From assembly GCA_016584495.1 (NCBI GenBank), contig WAID01000001.1, positions 1,488,001 through 1,552,000 of the forward strand: a DNA stretch of 64,000 nt. Reading direction: 5' to 3'. Position 1 is the first letter of the stretch; every line of letters starts with the position of its first letter. Position numbers and translations under genes: made by a program. Under the pieces are notes generated by a model. The model was not told the origin of the DNA, did not search any database, and was given only the letters and a program-made list of their open reading frames with translations. Origin of the DNA: Celoporthe dispersa. Its lineage: Eukaryota; Ascomycota; Sordariomycetes; Diaporthales; Cryphonectriaceae. Positions 1 to 12,265 of this stretch are shown in pieces.

Positions 1-1493
1 GACATGTTTGCGTGGAGCCAGGGGAGGAAAAAAACCAAGGAAGCAATGCAAAGAGGAACACAAGGGAAACGAGATGTCAATTTGCTGAGATTAGCCTAAC
101 CCAACCCAACCCTCTGCGCCTGCCTGTCCCTTTTGCCTGTCCCTTCCCTCTTGATAATTGACTGCTATGCAGTCAGGACCAGGAAAACCCCATCTGAAGT
201 GCCACTGGTGCTGTTGCCAGTAGTGCTGTAAGAGGAAGTGTGTGTTGTGTACACAGAATAATGATTTGATTTCGTAGCGCACTGACAATCAACAACACGT
301 TCTTTCCTTGCCTTGCAATCCCTTGACCCGGCCCGCCCTCGAGACCCAGCCTCTCCCTCCTTTGCATCATCACCACCAGATTGCTCCCTTTCCCGAGAGG
401 ACCAACCACCCACCCCCCCCGGCCACCATACAAACCCTCTTTCCTCTCCCTCTCCCTCCTCCTCCTCCTCCCCCTCATCATCGTCGACATCAGCGGCGTC
501 TAACCCGTTGACGAATCACAGCCCCTCGTTTGTTTATTTTCTTTGTTTATTTTCTTTTTCTCCTCAGACCGTACACATCCTCTGTCACACCCTGGCACGC
601 CCTGACCTCGAAAACGACCAACGCATTCCCCACTGGAACCTGGCCTGCTGCGATACGGCCGCGCCTAAAAGAATTAATTGAATAATCAGTCCAACCCTAC
701 GACCCTGCCGTCCATCGTGCCGCGCTTCGTCTGCCCGAGCCGCCAGCTGTCACGAGCAAGAGAGAGGTGTGTGTATGTGTGTGCGTGCGCGTGTGTGTGT
801 GGCCAGGATTCGTTGGGGCCAAAACGACAAACAGTGAACACGTCGGCAGGTCGTCAGAGCGCTTGCAGGAAAGGCTCCAGGGAGAGAGCGACAGAAGACA
901 GAGAGGCTCTTACCCCAAGCTGACCTGCAGGAAGTCGCGCCTCCGGGCTGCTGCATGCATGCAAGGTGTGCCCACGCCTGAGTCGACAAGTGCCATCCAC
1001 TTTACCAATCGAGACTCTGGGCGAGGCACAGGGGGGAGGGGCAGCGAATCCAGGGCGATCCATCAACAAACAGATCTCCATAACCCTACCTGCAGATTCG
1101 AACAGGACCCTTGACCGCCCTCTAGTTCCTGCTGCTCCCAACACCCGTCTTGCAGAGACTGCGACTGGTGAACCTTTTTTTTTTCTTTCTCTTTCTTGCA
1201 GGGGGCCTGTCTGGACGAACCACCACCACAGCATCGTGAGAGCACAGGGCAGCCATGATACCATAAACCGTCATAGCAAGACACTTGACCCTCCCCCGCC
1301 CTCGGATGGCCAATTGGTACCCGAGGCTCTTGACATCCTCCTGACGAAACTTGGTCCTCTGCATTGCTGGCTGGGGAACTCGGGCACTTATTTTAAATCA
1401 CCTGCAGTGCATAATTACGCAACGGTCGGGTTCAAAGTCTCAGCCCAGCCCACTTCAGCCCAAGCCCGGACCAGGACAGGAAAGCCAGACAGA

Positions 1494-1494
1494 G

Positions 1495-1530
<36 letters not shown>

Positions 1531-1538
1531 GGAGAGAG
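1494..1538. repeat. (CA)n/(GA)n compound microsatellite
   Basis: A run of CA dinucleotides passes directly into a run of GA dinucleotides, in the kinase leader region. Confidence 0.9.
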
Positions 1539-2383
1539 CGCCCAAAGACCTTGGTACTGCTCCCACTCTAACCATACGGATACAAAACAAGCAAGGCACG
1601 ACAAGCCACCCTGCTACCCTCCAGGGCCACATCCCGCCCATTAACCTTGGCCTGGCCCGCCTGGTTTACTTTTTATTTTATTTTATCTTTTATTTTATTT
1701 TTTTGTCTTTCTGTTTTACAACAAGAATTCCTGGTCCTGTCCACCTCTCCACCTTTCGAGAAGCCACCCTCGCTCGACACGTCGCCCGTCCCAGAGGAAG
1801 AGAAGCAGCAGGCGAGACAAGAAAGAGCACAGGCGCTGCAGGCAACGTCGAGGCTGTGGATACTACTAGCTCTCGGCTACTGCTGTTGCTCCTCCTTGTC
1901 CCTGTCCCTGTCCTCGATCCATCCCTCCCTCCTACAATTGCCCGGCCACCCTCCTCCTACTCCTCCTCCTGCTGCTGCTCCCGCATTTTGCGACCTCATA
2001 GACACTGGGAGACCCCGTGGCCCGAACCGAGGGCGCCAGCAAGCGACACATCACCCTCTGCAACCAGCCAGCTTGAGGACCCGACGTTGGGCCCCAGAGG
2101 TTATTAGCAGGTCGTGCTAAACCCAACGTCTCCCGAAACACACCCTACCGGCCCAACGTCCGCCCCCTTTCCCGCCGTTCAATCCGTCCTACCTGCTACA
2201 TACTTCGTGTCCTCGCCTACCTCGAGCGGTTTCGATCACTGCGGGCGAGAGCTGCGCCGAGAAGAGGTCCAGCCGAGTCGCGCCAGGTCACGTCGATAAT
2301 CAATCGACTGCATTCCTGCAACAGAAAAAAAGAAAGAAAAAAAAAAGGGACGAAAGAAGAAGCCGCGTCGTGCCGCAGCGCCT

Positions 2384-2406
2384 ACACACACACACACACT
2401 CTCTCT
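2384..2406. repeat. (AC)n/(CT)n microsatellite in the kinase leader
   Basis: Eight AC units are followed by four CT units, about 130 nt before the kinase start codon. The tract is probably transcribed in the 5' leader. Confidence 0.9.
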
Positions 2407-2537
2407 GCCTCCCTGCACCTACCTCGTCACGTCACGTCACCGCACCGCACGACTTTCGCCTGCGACACCCACACACCGACCAGACCAACCCCTTGCACCC
2501 TCGACCTACTACTCCTCCGCGCGTCTTGCGTGGGAAA

Positions 2538-5500
2538 ATGTCGTCGGCTGCACTACAGACCACACCTCACCAGACTGCAACATCCGTCGCGACCCTCAGC
2601 TCACCGCCTCTAGCCGTCACGTCGTCCGCCGGCACTGGTCGCCAGCAACAACAATTGACGTCGTCGCCAGGCCGTGATCCCTATTATGCTACGTCCCAGA
2701 ACATCAGCCCTTCTTCAGCTTCTCATCGCCCCTCCAGGAAACACAGCAGCGGCAACGGCAACGGCAACGGGGTCAAGAAAGGAGACGCCTCATCCCACAG
2801 CAATTCCCCAATGAGTTCCCGCGCCGCCCTTGCCTCCCCCATCCCCGTCAACACAACCTACGACCGGCCCTCCTCCTCCGACCGTCGTAAGAATATGCCC
2901 TCCGCCGCCGTTCCCCCCGCACCTCGTCCCAGCAGGCCCAGGGCAATGCTGGCGGCGCCTCGGCGACCTCGAGAAAACAGCAGTCTGGGGAGCGGTCAGC
3001 ACCCCAGCGATATGGCGGTGCGGATATCAACGGACAGGCCGGTGCGAGCCAGGTTTATCCAGAGGATGGCAGCCGCAGCCGAAGGTCAGAAAAGCCGAGC
3101 AGTAGCCAGAGAGAGCCGGCGCGGACAAACGCGCCGCCAGTCTCGATGCCCATCCGGACACAGCACAGCGCGTCGTCCACCCCGCAGGGTCCCTCTCGGG
3201 AGGCGAGCGAGATACTAAACACGATGCTGGTATCACAACCCGAGGTCGACATCGAGCGGGAACGTGAACGCGCCGCGCTGTCGCACCGACACCCGTCAGA
3301 AGTCCTCGATGATGCTGCCGCCACCGCCGCCGCCGCCGCCTCCGCTGGTGAGCCGCAGGGTGAGGAGTCTCGGCGTGGTACTCGGAGCAGACACGACTAC
3401 AGCAAGCGAGAGAAGCACACCAAGTTTGGCGAGTACATCCTGGGCAACACTATTGGTGAGGGCGAGTTTGGCAAGGTTAAGCTTGGCTGGAAGCAAGAGG
3501 GCGGCGTGCAGGTAAGTCCCATAAACCCGCTCTGGCAGCCAACACAGCGCTCATGAGACTGACTACCCCGCCCGCTCCGTATAGGTCGCTATCAAGCTCA
3601 TCAAGAAGGATCAGCTTGGCAGCAACCCGTCCCGCATGGCCAAGATCATGCGTGAGGTCCACATCCTGAAGCAGCTAACGCACCCCAACATCGTCCGGCT
3701 GCACAAGATGGAAGAGTCCGAGAGGCACTACGGCATTGTCCTGGAGTATGCTTCCGGTGGTGAGCTGTTCGATTACATCCTCAACCACCGCTATCTCAAG
3801 GACAATGCCGCCCGGCGGCTCTTCGCCCAGCTTGTGTCCGGCGTGGGATACCTGCACAAGAAGGGCATCGTGCACCGAGACCTGAAGCTGGAGAACCTGC
3901 TGCTTGACCGCAACCGCAACATCATCATCACCGACTTTGGTTTTGCAAACACTTTCGACCCCACGGAGGAGCTCTCCGACGAGGAGGAGAACAACCTCAG
4001 CGACCGGGAATTCGTCAAGCGCATGGGCCTGAACCAGGTGAAGCCTAACGGGCTGAGGAAGGGTGATCTGATGCAGACAAGCTGTGGCAGCCCCTGCTAC
4101 GCCGCCCCAGAGCTGGTCGTCAGCGACTCGCTGTACACCGGTCGCAAGGTTGATGTATGGAGCTGTGGTGTGATATTGGTAAGTTACCTGGCGAGCTGAC
4201 CTGTTGACCCCTCGCCCCTCCCCCTCCCCCCGCCCCTTTCTCCAGGCGGCTGACACGATCTCAGTACGCCATGCTGGCAGGCTACCTGCCTTTCGACGAC
4301 GACCCCGCGAACCCAGAGGGTGACAACATTAATCTGCTCTACAAGTATATCGTCAATACACCTCTGACCTTCCCCGAATATGTAACGCCTCACGCACGCG
4401 ATCTGTTGCGACGAATATTGGTCCCCAACCCGCGGAAGCGCGCCGACCTCTTTGAGGTCGCCAGGCACAGCTGGCTGAGCGAGTACGCGCACGTCGTCGA
4501 GTTCATCACCAGCAGCACGACCACGCCAGGGGAGATCCAGAACACGACCGTCGGGGAGGAGGACGACCGACCCATGATGGGCCGCAGTGCTTCTGTCAGG
4601 GAAGCGCACAGGAAGCCCGCTCCCGCGCCGGCAATCGGCGGCCTGGCTAGCAAGCAGGGCACCGTCGATCCCGAGGCCGAGGCTGCGGCGCACGCCAAGC
4701 AGCAGAGGGACAACAAGAGGAGGACTGTGCAGGTCGAATATGTTGCGCCAAATACCCAGACGCAGCGTGGCGAGACCGCCAGCAGTGCCCAGGGCGGCGG
4801 CTCCACGAAGACCAAGGCGCGCTCGAGTAGTCAAGGGCCCGTCGAGGTTCAGCCTGAGAAGCCGCTACCCCGAGACCCGCCGGCAGCCCAGCAGTACCCC
4901 CCATCTCCTCAAGGAAACCGCCAAGCACGCACATGAACAACAACCAGAACGTCGCGCCGCCTAGGACGAGCCGGGAATCTGCACGGGCAGCTTCTGATGG
5001 CTCCTGGATGACCTCTGGCATGGGCGCCTCGGGACGTCCCATGACGGGCGGGTCAGCCCACTCGATGGGTCTTGGAAGCGGGAGATCTCAGTATGCCGAG
5101 CCGTCCGCCCCCATGGTTGCTGGTACTAACGTGCATGGAAGAATACAACAACCGCCCAGTCGCTCCAACTACGAACCCTCCGGTCACGCGCATACGCAGA
5201 GCACAGACTTCGGCAGGCTCTCCGTCAACACACAGAACAAGCCTTCCAGCAACTCCGGATACTCTGATGCTGGCAGCGACACCAAGGGCCACAGGCGATC
5301 CAACACTATCGGTGAGATCGGCGGCAAGATCTTCGGCCGGAGCGGGTCGCTCTTTGGCAATCGGAACCGCAAGAGCCAGCAAGTTCGCCCCGATGAGAAG
5401 AGGTATCCTCCTGTCAGCATGACGAAGCCCATCGCCGACGATGCTGTGGGACGTCCGTCGATGGACTCGAAGCCCTCGCGGCGGTCGTTCTCGCTCGGCC

Positions 5501-6180
5501 TGGGCGGGAAGAAGAGGTCTGGAAGCATGACAGGGTCGTCGACATCCCTCGACAAGCAGAGCAAGCGGTTCTCCTTGCTGCCCAACTCGTTCTCCCTGAA
5601 GGCCATCGGGCTCGGAAAGGATGAGGGCTACGACCAGCGTGGGTCACAACCGAGCCTGGCGACCCAAGATCCGCCACAGGTCGACGAGCATGGACGGTAT
5701 TTCGAGCAACCCCAGGCGCCGGATGCTACCGACATCGACGGCATGTACGCTCAGCTACAGCAACATCCTCAGGGACCCGCCCCGACCTCGGCACCTGGCC
5801 AGGCCCAACAGTACCAGCAGCGGTACGGCCCGACACAGAGGCCACAAGACGCTGGACAGAACCAGGCGCATGCTCGTATGATGCAGCAGCAGCAGCAGCA
5901 GTCAGCAGTCCTCAATAGTGCTTCGGACTCGTCTGCTGAGCACATTCAACGGCCAACAAACCAATCGGCCTACTCGCTCGACCAGTCCGATTCCAGGAGG
6001 ACCCCTAGTAGGGGTGGCCGCGGCGTCCTGTCTAAGAACAAGCGATTCGTTGATGCCTACGATACGGATGAGTACTCGCAGACGCAACGGCATGGTCCTG
6101 CGGGGAGTAGCGGGGCGGCGAGGAGGGTCATGGACTTCTTCCGTAGGAGAGGGAAGGCAAGAGGTGGAGAGGACCGATGA
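2538..6180 (+). CDS. KIN4: KIN4-type serine/threonine protein kinase (two apparent frameshifts)
   Basis: This is a CAMK-like kinase of the fungal Kin4/Frk1 group; in yeast, Kin4 acts in the spindle-position checkpoint. Exons are 2538-3511, 3585-4178 and 4265-6180, with GTAAGT donors at 3512 and 4179. The start is ATG 2538, with A at -3. After a disordered N-terminus, the kinase domain covers about residues 297-595. It shows the glycine loop GEGEFGKV, the VAIK lysine near residue 329, HRDLKLEN near 422, DFG near 442 and CYAAPELV. A long basic, Ser/Gln-rich tail ends in a conserved RRVMDFFRRRGKAR motif. The reading frame breaks twice: at a C6 run (2913-2918) and at a C6 run (4897-4902). One extra C at each joins the halves smoothly and gives about 1161 residues. 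The family call is firm; the orthology to Kin4 is from memory of conserved motifs. Confidence 0.88.
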
Positions 6181-7723
6181 ATGTCCTGAAGATCGCGGTC
6201 TAACGAGGCTCATCAACACTACAGCAAGTCGTCAACACACCCCGCAGAGGCATATCACACAGTGAGAGACCATATCCAGATTTGCAGCGCCGCGGAATAT
6301 CCACCACGCCTTCATCACAGCTGGAGCCGTACAGTGACCAGGGATTAGCTGTGTGAAAGGCGATCGGGCAGCAAGCGGCCAGCGCGCTGACCAGCATATT
6401 ACTATGGCTGCGCGTCCCTGGACGCCGAAGTAGCTCGACACAGAGAGACCAAACACCCCGCCGCAGTTTGTTCGATTATCACCCGCATTGAAATGTTTCA
6501 CATGCTATGGAAAGCGAAGAGATCACGATGATACCTATCACTCAAGCTTCATCTCATTTACTGGCGGCTGAAGCCTTGTTCTTACACTTAGCTGGCGTCG
6601 CTAGGTAATTCTTTGTGTCTTTGGGATGGTTGCAAGAGAGTTCTTATTTATATTATTGGAGGGAGAGAATCTGAGCGAGAGGGATTATTCAGATGGAGGT
6701 GAACTGGGTTCGTTCGGCTGGAGGCCACGAGATAAAGTCTGCTGATTGTTACCCGTTTTACACTCACACTCACACTCACACACACACACACACACACAAA
6801 CACATACATTCTATTCCTATAATGATATTCCATTTGATTCCCCCTCATCACCTCCTCTCGACCATCTGTGGGGCCTGGAACCAAGGATATGTGTGATAAT
6901 GCTATAGGGACGACCTCAGGGGCCAGCGGAGAGGAAGTCAGAAATTGAACAAAGACCTGAGTACATGTCCGGACACCAGCGGAGGCTGTCAGTGTATCAC
7001 ATCGGTCCTCTCTATATGGCAGCGCTTACCTTGCCAAATTGTGTTGCTGAAACGCCATGTGTGGCCAGATGACAACGACGTCAAGCTTGTGGTCATGACC
7101 GCTGAGGGTGATCATGATGAGCCTGCTGAACGATGGCATCAGGAAGATTAATAATTGAAGGAAATATCAAATCTCTTACCACGACTGGCAAGGCAAGGCA
7201 GTCAAGGAGTTCAAGACTTGATGCAAATCACAGCAATTTATAATTATGCTCCGAGTTGCCAAAAAGAAAAGAAAAGAAAAAAAAAGCTAAGCAGCCCCCT
7301 CCCACCTCCCCTCTCTTTTCCTCCCAACTCCCAAGGATACAAACCATCTGTAATAATTCCATATTCACTGCCGAATCAAGGTATGACTAGACTCCCTGTT
7401 TATATGTATGTATATGTATGACCTTAAGATTTGGTATCTCTGCAATTGTCCGCTGGAAAAGGAAAAAAAAAAACTGACGCCCGCCTGTGATCCTTTCGTG
7501 AAAACCGAAAGAAGGAAAAAAAAAAAAAAAAGTACAATGCACGAGGAAATATCGGAAGAACTCCTCCTAGCTATTGTTATTTTTTTTTTTTTAGACTGAG
7601 GTCGTTTGCTCGTCCGTCATGGGATCGTCTCTGCCCCGCGAAGGTGTGCAGCGTTGCTGTTGTCGGGCCTAGCTCCCTATAATTTGCCATCTCTGACGCA
7701 CTGTAGGCGTCCCGCGGCAGTGA
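6181..7723. other. Convergent intergenic region between KIN4 and the polyQ membrane-protein gene
   Basis: This holds the 3' flanks of two convergent genes. It includes a CA-rich microsatellite at 6761-6806 and A/T homopolymers near 7280, 7515 and 7580. I see no ORF with a recognisable domain and no RNA gene. Confidence 0.6.
6761..6806. repeat. CACT/CA microsatellite
   Basis: Imperfect CACTCA units grade into a pure (CA)n run, in the 3' flank of the kinase gene. Confidence 0.85.
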
Positions 7724-7889
7724 TCACGGCCCCTCGTTCTCGTGGTCGTCTCTTGGTCGAGCGCTCGAGGGCTCGATGACGATCTGCGGGAGGCTAGAGA
7801 GCCGCAGGCTCGGGAGCTGCGGGATCCCGCCGACCCCTCTCGTGCTCTGGCCCGTATGTGTCGAGGCCCCTGCGCCTCCGCAGCCGCCA

Positions 7890-7927
<38 letters not shown>

Positions 7928-9534
7928 GCTGCGAGGTCTGCCATGTGCGCTGACAGCCGATTCTGTCGCGCCCGCGTCGGGCTGTCCTGTTGACGTGCGC
8001 GTTCCGCATCCCGGCCGGGATAATCGGGCGGCGGCTCGTTGTATGGGCTATCTCGTCCGGAATGGCCTGACTGGTAGGAGGCCTCGGGCGGGGTAAGCTC
8101 CTCGAGCGAGACATCGTCGTAGCCGGGCGGCGAGTGCAGCGGCATCTCGTTCTCGCCTATATCTGCCTCCGCCGCGTCAATCAGCTCAGGGCTGGACCCG
8201 GCTCGCTGCGACATGGCGGAGCCCGCCCGGGGCAGGGTAGCCATGCTATAGCCCTCGCTCAGCTGGCCTCTCGAGCTGGCGCGGCTCCGCGCGGTGCCCT
8301 GGCCTGGAGACACAGACCTCGAGCCGCCTCCGTTGTGGCTCCTGAATGTTTCGATGCTCAGCACGCTCTGCGAGCTGGGCAGCCTTCTGTGCTGCAGCGA
8401 GCCCTGGGCGTCGCCGGTGCTGGCGGCAATGCTGGCGGCGTCGCTCAGCAGGCCCATGCGCTCGCTCTCGTTGCTGTTTGCGCGCAGCCTTGTCCCGTCC
8501 GCCCGGACCAGACCGACGTCGGCATAGGAGACGCTGCTGACGGCGCGCTGCCTGTTCTCCTTGATGGCATCGTGCTGCCCCCGGAGGTCATCGACCTCCC
8601 GCACGGCCTGATCGGATGCTTCTCTCGCCCGTGTCCTGATTTCGGCCAGGGCACGATGGTCGTGTCTCTCTCTCGCCTCTCTCCGCTCCTGCCGTCTCTC
8701 CTCGCGCTCTGCGAGCTGGCGCCGCCTGGCCAGCCGGATCTGGTACAGGGCCTCCATCTCCTCCTCACGCATGGCCTCTTCCTCCTCGGCGGTCGGCAGC
8801 TCGACGACGGTGTCGATGCCGTCGCGCTCACCCTCCCGGCCCAGCACCTGTTCCGTGTCCGTGGCCTTGGGGCGGTAGGCAGGGAGGGTCATGACGGACC
8901 GGACCGAGGTGTTCCGGTTGACACCCTCTTGGCCAGCGGCGGCACCATTCTGGCTGGCCCGGCGGGCTGCTGCCTCCTGCTGTGCCACCGCCATGTGCAG
9001 GGCATCTTCTAGGTTGTCCTGGGCCTCGCGCATGCGCACCCGGTTGTGGAAGCGGTCATCTTCCCCATCGCCGGTTCGCGCGTATCGTGTCTCGGAGCGG
9101 CGGGGGCCGACATCCCACTTCAACCACAGCTTCCTTAGAGGCTTGGGGAGATATCTCGGCTCCGCATTGCGGGATCGGACGATGCGGAGGAAGAGAAAGG
9201 CACAGACTAATACGATAATGGCCACCACCACAGCCAGTATGATCTGCAGGCGGAGGGTGTGTCAGTAGAGAGCCCTGCCGGATCATGGTCCACCGCGATG
9301 GAGGGGGGAGGAGAGGCTAGAACGAACTATAGCTGTCGTGCTGACGCCACCACTGTCGCTGCTGCTGCTGCTAGTATTGTTGTTGTTGTTGCTGCTGCTG
9401 CCGCCATCACCACCTCCTCCGGAACCAGAACCAGGCGAGGGATCGCCGCCGCCCTGCCGAGGGTCTAGTCTCAGCGCCACAGGTACCGGAAGCGGAGACG
9501 AGAGGACGGGAACGGCGACTCGTGGTCGAGGCAT
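7724..9534 (-). CDS. Unrecognised single-pass membrane protein with a polyglutamine tract (one apparent frameshift)
   Basis: I do not recognise a named family. Exons are 9534-9328 and 9243-7724, with an 84-nt intron (donor GTTCGT, acceptor CTGCAG) falling exactly at the membrane segment. The N-terminus (about 69 residues) is rich in Gly, Ser and Asn. One hydrophobic helix (IILAVVVAIIVLVCAFLFL) follows, then basic residues, so the N-terminus is probably luminal or extracellular. The cytoplasmic part of about 480 residues has a charged Glu/Arg coiled-coil-like stretch, Ser-rich disorder, PPGYDD and PPPDYPG motifs of the PY type, and a (CTG)12 tract encoding 12 Gln. After the Gln tract the frame breaks at the C4 run 7867-7870. 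Adding one G (minus strand) gives a C-terminus with the conserved-looking motif LPQIVIEPSS and a stop at 7724; uncorrected, the frame runs to 7669. Corrected length is about 575 residues. Confidence 0.65.
7891..7926. repeat. (CTG)12 trinucleotide repeat encoding polyglutamine
   Basis: Twelve pure CTG units on the + strand are CAG glutamine codons in the minus-strand membrane-protein gene. Pure trinucleotide tracts are length-variable without shifting the frame. Confidence 0.95.
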
Positions 9535-12265
9535 CCTGAACAGGCTGTTCCTTCCGCTCTCGCAATGCGCGCAATCGAGGCGTGTTGCCGAATGAGCTGG
9601 GAGCTGTCGAGGGCGTAAATGTCGGTGCAACTATATGGCGGTCTCAATTGACGGCATGATTGGCCGGGACAGTACCCCAGAACAACCCAGGTAAAGGGCG
9701 CCAGGGAATCTTGGGAAGGGCTGGAAAAGAAAGAAAAAAAAAAAGGGCCGCCGGCTGGTGAAGTCAGTCCGCCAGTAACCAACGGCGATGACCCGAGGGG
9801 AGGAATCGCTGATGCGTAGGCGGAGGGAGGGTCGTGATCGTGGTGGGACCGAAAAAGGAAGAAAAAATAAGAGAGAGAGAGGGAGGGAGAGATAGTTGGC
9901 GGTTATGATACTATCGGTATAGGAGGGAGCCTATCAGTGACTGACATCAACCTTGATAAATAAGCAGGCAGATTGAGGTGTGTTCCGTGTGAAACAGCGA
10001 CCTGGCGGGTGAGGAGGAGGCACGACGAGATCTGGAGGATGTCAACAATTAGGAAAATCGTGTCAAATCAGACTATATGGGATCTGTTCAGGCGGAAAAA
10101 GAAGAAGGGAATATCAGGTCGGGGAGATAGAGAGAGGGAGAGGGAGAGGGAGAGGAAGGGAGAGAGAGAGGCTGGAGAGAGAGAGTAAGGTAAAAAGAAT
10201 GAGTGGTCATGGATGCAGCGTGGACGCGAGGTTGGTAGGCTGGTAGGCAGGCCCCTGCTCGATGTCGTCGTAATACGGGGAGAAGGGGGGGGGGAAAGAA
10301 GGGCACCACTGTGGCAGTGGGGTTGGCCCAGTTCTTCAAGCCAAACAAGGTTGTCGTAGTGGCGGGAAGCCGGCTTCAGGTACCTCTGTTAGTGGCTAGC
10401 GACCTCGCGAACAACACGACCTCGGCCTCGAACCTGCACACCACCTGTCGTCGTCCTGCATGTCTTGTATCCGGTGGGCCAGCACAGCATCTTACCAGGT
10501 TGACCTAATCAAGATCGCCGTACTATTCTCAGACGAAGGAGTCTCCCTGAGAACCGGGTAGCAGCACGGAAAAGAAACAGGCCGGCTTGGGCACTTGCGG
10601 TCTTATTCTCGGATGCCCCGGGACAGCCAGCTCACAACAGAAGACTACCTGCTATCCTTATGGAGAGCCTGCTGGCCACGGCTGATCATCCACCCAGGAA
10701 GCATACGCTGGACAGATATCTAGATCATCGTCGATGATACGGTCCTTCCGCACTGCAGGGGTATACTGGACGTGCTATAGGAGGCGACATGACGGGGTGC
10801 GCTGGTTTGGGGGCGCACACATCGCGATCTCTCATGCAGGTCTCACCAGAACCCGCAGCAGATTACCGGGAAACCATCCAATGAGTTCTGCGGCCCCCTC
10901 CCCCCCTCTTCTCCCCCCTCCAGGACACCGCTCTGAGCCGCCCCGGAGCCCCCCTCGCACACAGGCTTGGCTGGGTGCACTGTATTGTCCTGCAAAAAGG
11001 AACCAAGGAAAAAAAAAAAAAGAAAGAAAGCGGACAGGGAGGTGATAAACTCTCTTACACAGGAAACCCACTCTACTAAATTGGTCTTCAGGCGCCAGGA
11101 CTGAGTGGGCGGGTGGCTGGGGCTGGCTGTGCCTCGCCTCTTGTTTACCACATGGTCTGCACGGTTCACACACGAGGTCCGGCGACAAGATCAGCGCTGT
11201 CGCTTGTGCAACTGTCAACTTAACTCTATTCTTCTCCTCGGAACCCTCAATCCTCCAGAGCGCCCTCGCTGCTCCCTTTTTTTTTTTTTTTTAAACCATG
11301 CCTCCACTGCCAAAGATGCTGACAACCTTAAAACACATGGGCAATCTCATATTCTATGTAATCCTGTCTACTTGCGAGTCTTCTAGAACGAGAACTCCCA
11401 AGGTTTGGTGGGGGGGGGGGGATGCGGATGGGGATGTGGTAAGATGGGCCAAATTTACAGGCCAATTGCCAATGCAGCCCTACCACATGCACCTCTCCTC
11501 TCTCACCCTGGGTCAGATCTTAGGGCTGACCTTGCTCGCTGCAGTCCGGGGTGCCTGTGAAGGCGGTCTACAGGCGCACACACACCCCCTCCCTCTGAAA
11601 AGGAAACTCGCAAGAAGGAGTGGTAGCCGCCATCACACTGCTATTTCGAGAACACATGCATGCCCGTCTTGGAGCATCAGATGCTGTCTGCGTCTTTAAG
11701 AATAGCTTCGGTCCTGCATCTGACCCTGCTGCTGCCGCCCGAAAGTGCAGATCTTCCAGATGAGGAAACACCCACCTCTAAGGCGAGAGAAAAATCTCCA
11801 ATGAATCTGACTGTTGCCCGGAAAGAAAATACAGGTGGCTTTATGCCGACCAAGGCGTATAGCCACACGCTGCAGGGCCTCGCGTTGATTCCAAATCTGC
11901 ACCTGCTGCTGCGTGAGAGAGAGGTTATCACGGGTTCTTTATTCGCCCGACTGTGAAAGTCTCACAGTTACATGATGAGAAGGACAGGCCACGACTTTTT
12001 TTTCAGCTACGAGAAACGGAAAAAGAAAGACAAAGAATAGAAGAAAACACATTTGTTCCTGTAATGCGATACAGCAAAGGTCACGTCGCACAGGGCTGGT
12101 GCAGCAGGAACAGGTGGGTTTTGTGTAGGTGGTAGAGGTGACGCGGATTACATACAGGCTATCTACCTGTGACAGAAAATAACGCCAACTGCTCCTGAGG
12201 GAGGACGCACCCCTCCTCGCTCACTGCCTGTAGACCCCAAGCTGTAGCAAGAGAGAAAATGTACC
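9535..12265. other. Gene-free intergenic region
   Basis: The first part (9535 to about 10400) is the presumed promoter and leader of the minus-strand membrane-protein gene and contains GA-rich simple sequence near 9868-9890 and 10130-10185. The rest is low-complexity patches (C-rich near 10890, A-rich near 11010, T-rich near 11280, G-rich near 11410) with only short unconvincing ORFs. The end near 12265 is the 3' flank of the PIG-P gene. Confidence 0.55.

Larger units (their letters stand above)
1..2537. other. Long CT-rich leader/promoter region of the KIN4-type kinase gene
   Basis: I see no supportable gene here. Several short open frames exist on both strands, but they run through simple-sequence DNA and have no recognisable domain. 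The stretch is pyrimidine-rich on the + strand, especially 400-500, 1640-1730 and 1900-1990. It carries CA/GA microsatellites near 1494-1538 and 2384-2406, and poly-A/T tracts near 2325-2346. This is typical of a long 5' leader plus promoter of a regulatory fungal gene. The first in-frame ATG of the kinase is at 2538. The frame stays open upstream to about 2370 but without an ATG. Confidence 0.6.

Noticed and set aside
92..112. CCTAACCCAACCC, telomere-like
   Set aside because: Too short and imperfect for a fungal TTAGGG array, and the flanks are ordinary leader sequence.
2887..2999. Possible intron (GTAAGA donor) explaining the first KIN4 frame change
   Set aside because: The nearer acceptors give the wrong frame, and the in-frame one near 2999 would remove PPAPRTSSQQAQ-like sequence that reads on smoothly with one added C. 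A homopolymer error is simpler, though not excluded.
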